This document shows positions 5,916 through 5,966 of a stretch of 5,966 nucleotides of DNA, one piece after another. Source of the stretch: DATLNF01 sp046590575 (GTDB lineage: Bacteria; Actinomycetota; Actinomycetes; BP-191); contig JBKJUS010000159.1 of assembly GCA_046590575.1 (NCBI GenBank), positions 1-5,966 of the forward strand. The letters run 5' to 3'. A model generated the notes under the pieces. That model was not told the DNA's origin and made no database searches. It saw only the letters and a list, made by a program, of their open reading frames with translations. The first letter of the stretch is position 1. Every line of letters starts with the position of its first letter. The translations under genes and the position numbers were made by a program.

Positions 5916-5957
5916 TAGCGGGGGCAGGATTTGAACCTGCGACCTCTGGGTTATGAG
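5916..5957 (-). other. Putative attachment site (att core) in the tRNA-fMet 3' half
   Basis: Similarity to initiator tRNA stops close to the start of the anticodon loop and runs to the end of the gene, the usual extent of att cores used by tyrosine integrases at tRNA genes. The broken 5' side lies to the right, so the integrated element should start near 5958 and extend beyond the window, with a second copy of this core completing an intact tRNA-fMet at its far end. No integrase gene is in the window. This is an inference from structure. Confidence 0.5.
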
Positions 5958-5966
5958 CAAAACCAC
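5916..5966 (-). tRNA. 3' half of initiator tRNA-fMet (anticodon CAT), 5' half not tRNA-like
   Basis: On the minus strand the order is anticodon loop CTCATAA (5957-5951, CAT at 5955-5953), anticodon-stem 3' arm CCCAG (5950-5946), variable loop AGGTC, T-arm GCAGG-TTCAAAT-CCTGC (5940-5924), acceptor 3' arm CCCCGCT (5923-5917) and A73 at 5916. No full CCA is encoded (the next bases are CAAAG). The three C in the stem arm are what an initiator tRNA pairs with its GGG. However, the visible bases before the loop (minus strand TTTTG, 5962-5958) give mismatches at positions 29-41 and 30-40, so the anticodon stem cannot form. The gene is cut by the window edge, but this alone shows that it is not an intact tRNA; it looks like an integration remnant. 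Confidence 0.7.

Noticed and set aside
1..5966. CRISPR arrays, insertion sequences, tandem repeats, replication origin
   Set aside because: I looked for regularly spaced repeats, transposase motifs and iterons on both strands and saw none.

Overview
The window is high-GC DNA with strongly GC-biased third codon positions, GTG starts and several 4-base gene overlaps. It also carries a fused two-domain FO synthase (FbiC), which is typical of Actinobacteria. A high-GC actinomycete chromosome is therefore the most likely source; nothing visible fixes the genus.

Layout, left to right. (1) Bases 1-1424 (+) hold the 3' part of fbiC: the end of the CofG half, the linker and the whole CofH radical-SAM half of the F420 deazaflavin-core synthase. 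(2) Bases about 1412-1802 (-) hold what looks like a decayed C-terminal piece of an X-Pro dipeptidyl-peptidase/CocE-type (S15) hydrolase. It is broken by a frame change and an apparent internal deletion, and it is wedged between the 3' ends of fbiC and the next gene. (3) Bases 1793-4915 (-) form a tight, probably co-transcribed block. In transcription order it encodes a membrane-anchored Asp-box/BNR beta-propeller protein (resembling the F510_1955 glycosylhydrolase family), a possible 38-residue ORF, a CcdA/DsbD-like six-helix membrane protein that lacks the usual first cysteine, and an MFS exporter. The last junctions overlap by GTGA. A near-perfect 17-bp C-run/G-run palindrome resembling CsoR/RcnR-family operators lies 38 bp upstream of the first start codon, so control by copper, another metal or sulfur stress is a reasonable hypothesis. 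(4) Bases 4916-5350 are a 435-bp divergent intergenic region with that operator candidate, an 11-of-12-bp inverted repeat and a perfect 14-bp palindrome. (5) Bases 5351-5800 (+) encode an SRPBCC/polyketide-cyclase-like lipid-binding-fold protein. (6) Bases 5866-5904 form a strong hairpin between convergent units. (7) At the right edge, on the minus strand, lies the 3' half of an initiator tRNA-fMet (CAT), from anticodon loop to acceptor stem. The bases before the loop cannot form its anticodon stem.

The broken tRNA is best read as an attachment-site remnant. Its geometry predicts that an integrated element begins just right of the window and that an intact tRNA-fMet lies at that element's far end. 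The most interesting functional unit is the divergent, possibly metal-controlled propeller/CcdA-like/MFS operon. FbiC and the SRPBCC gene look like ordinary chromosomal neighbours.
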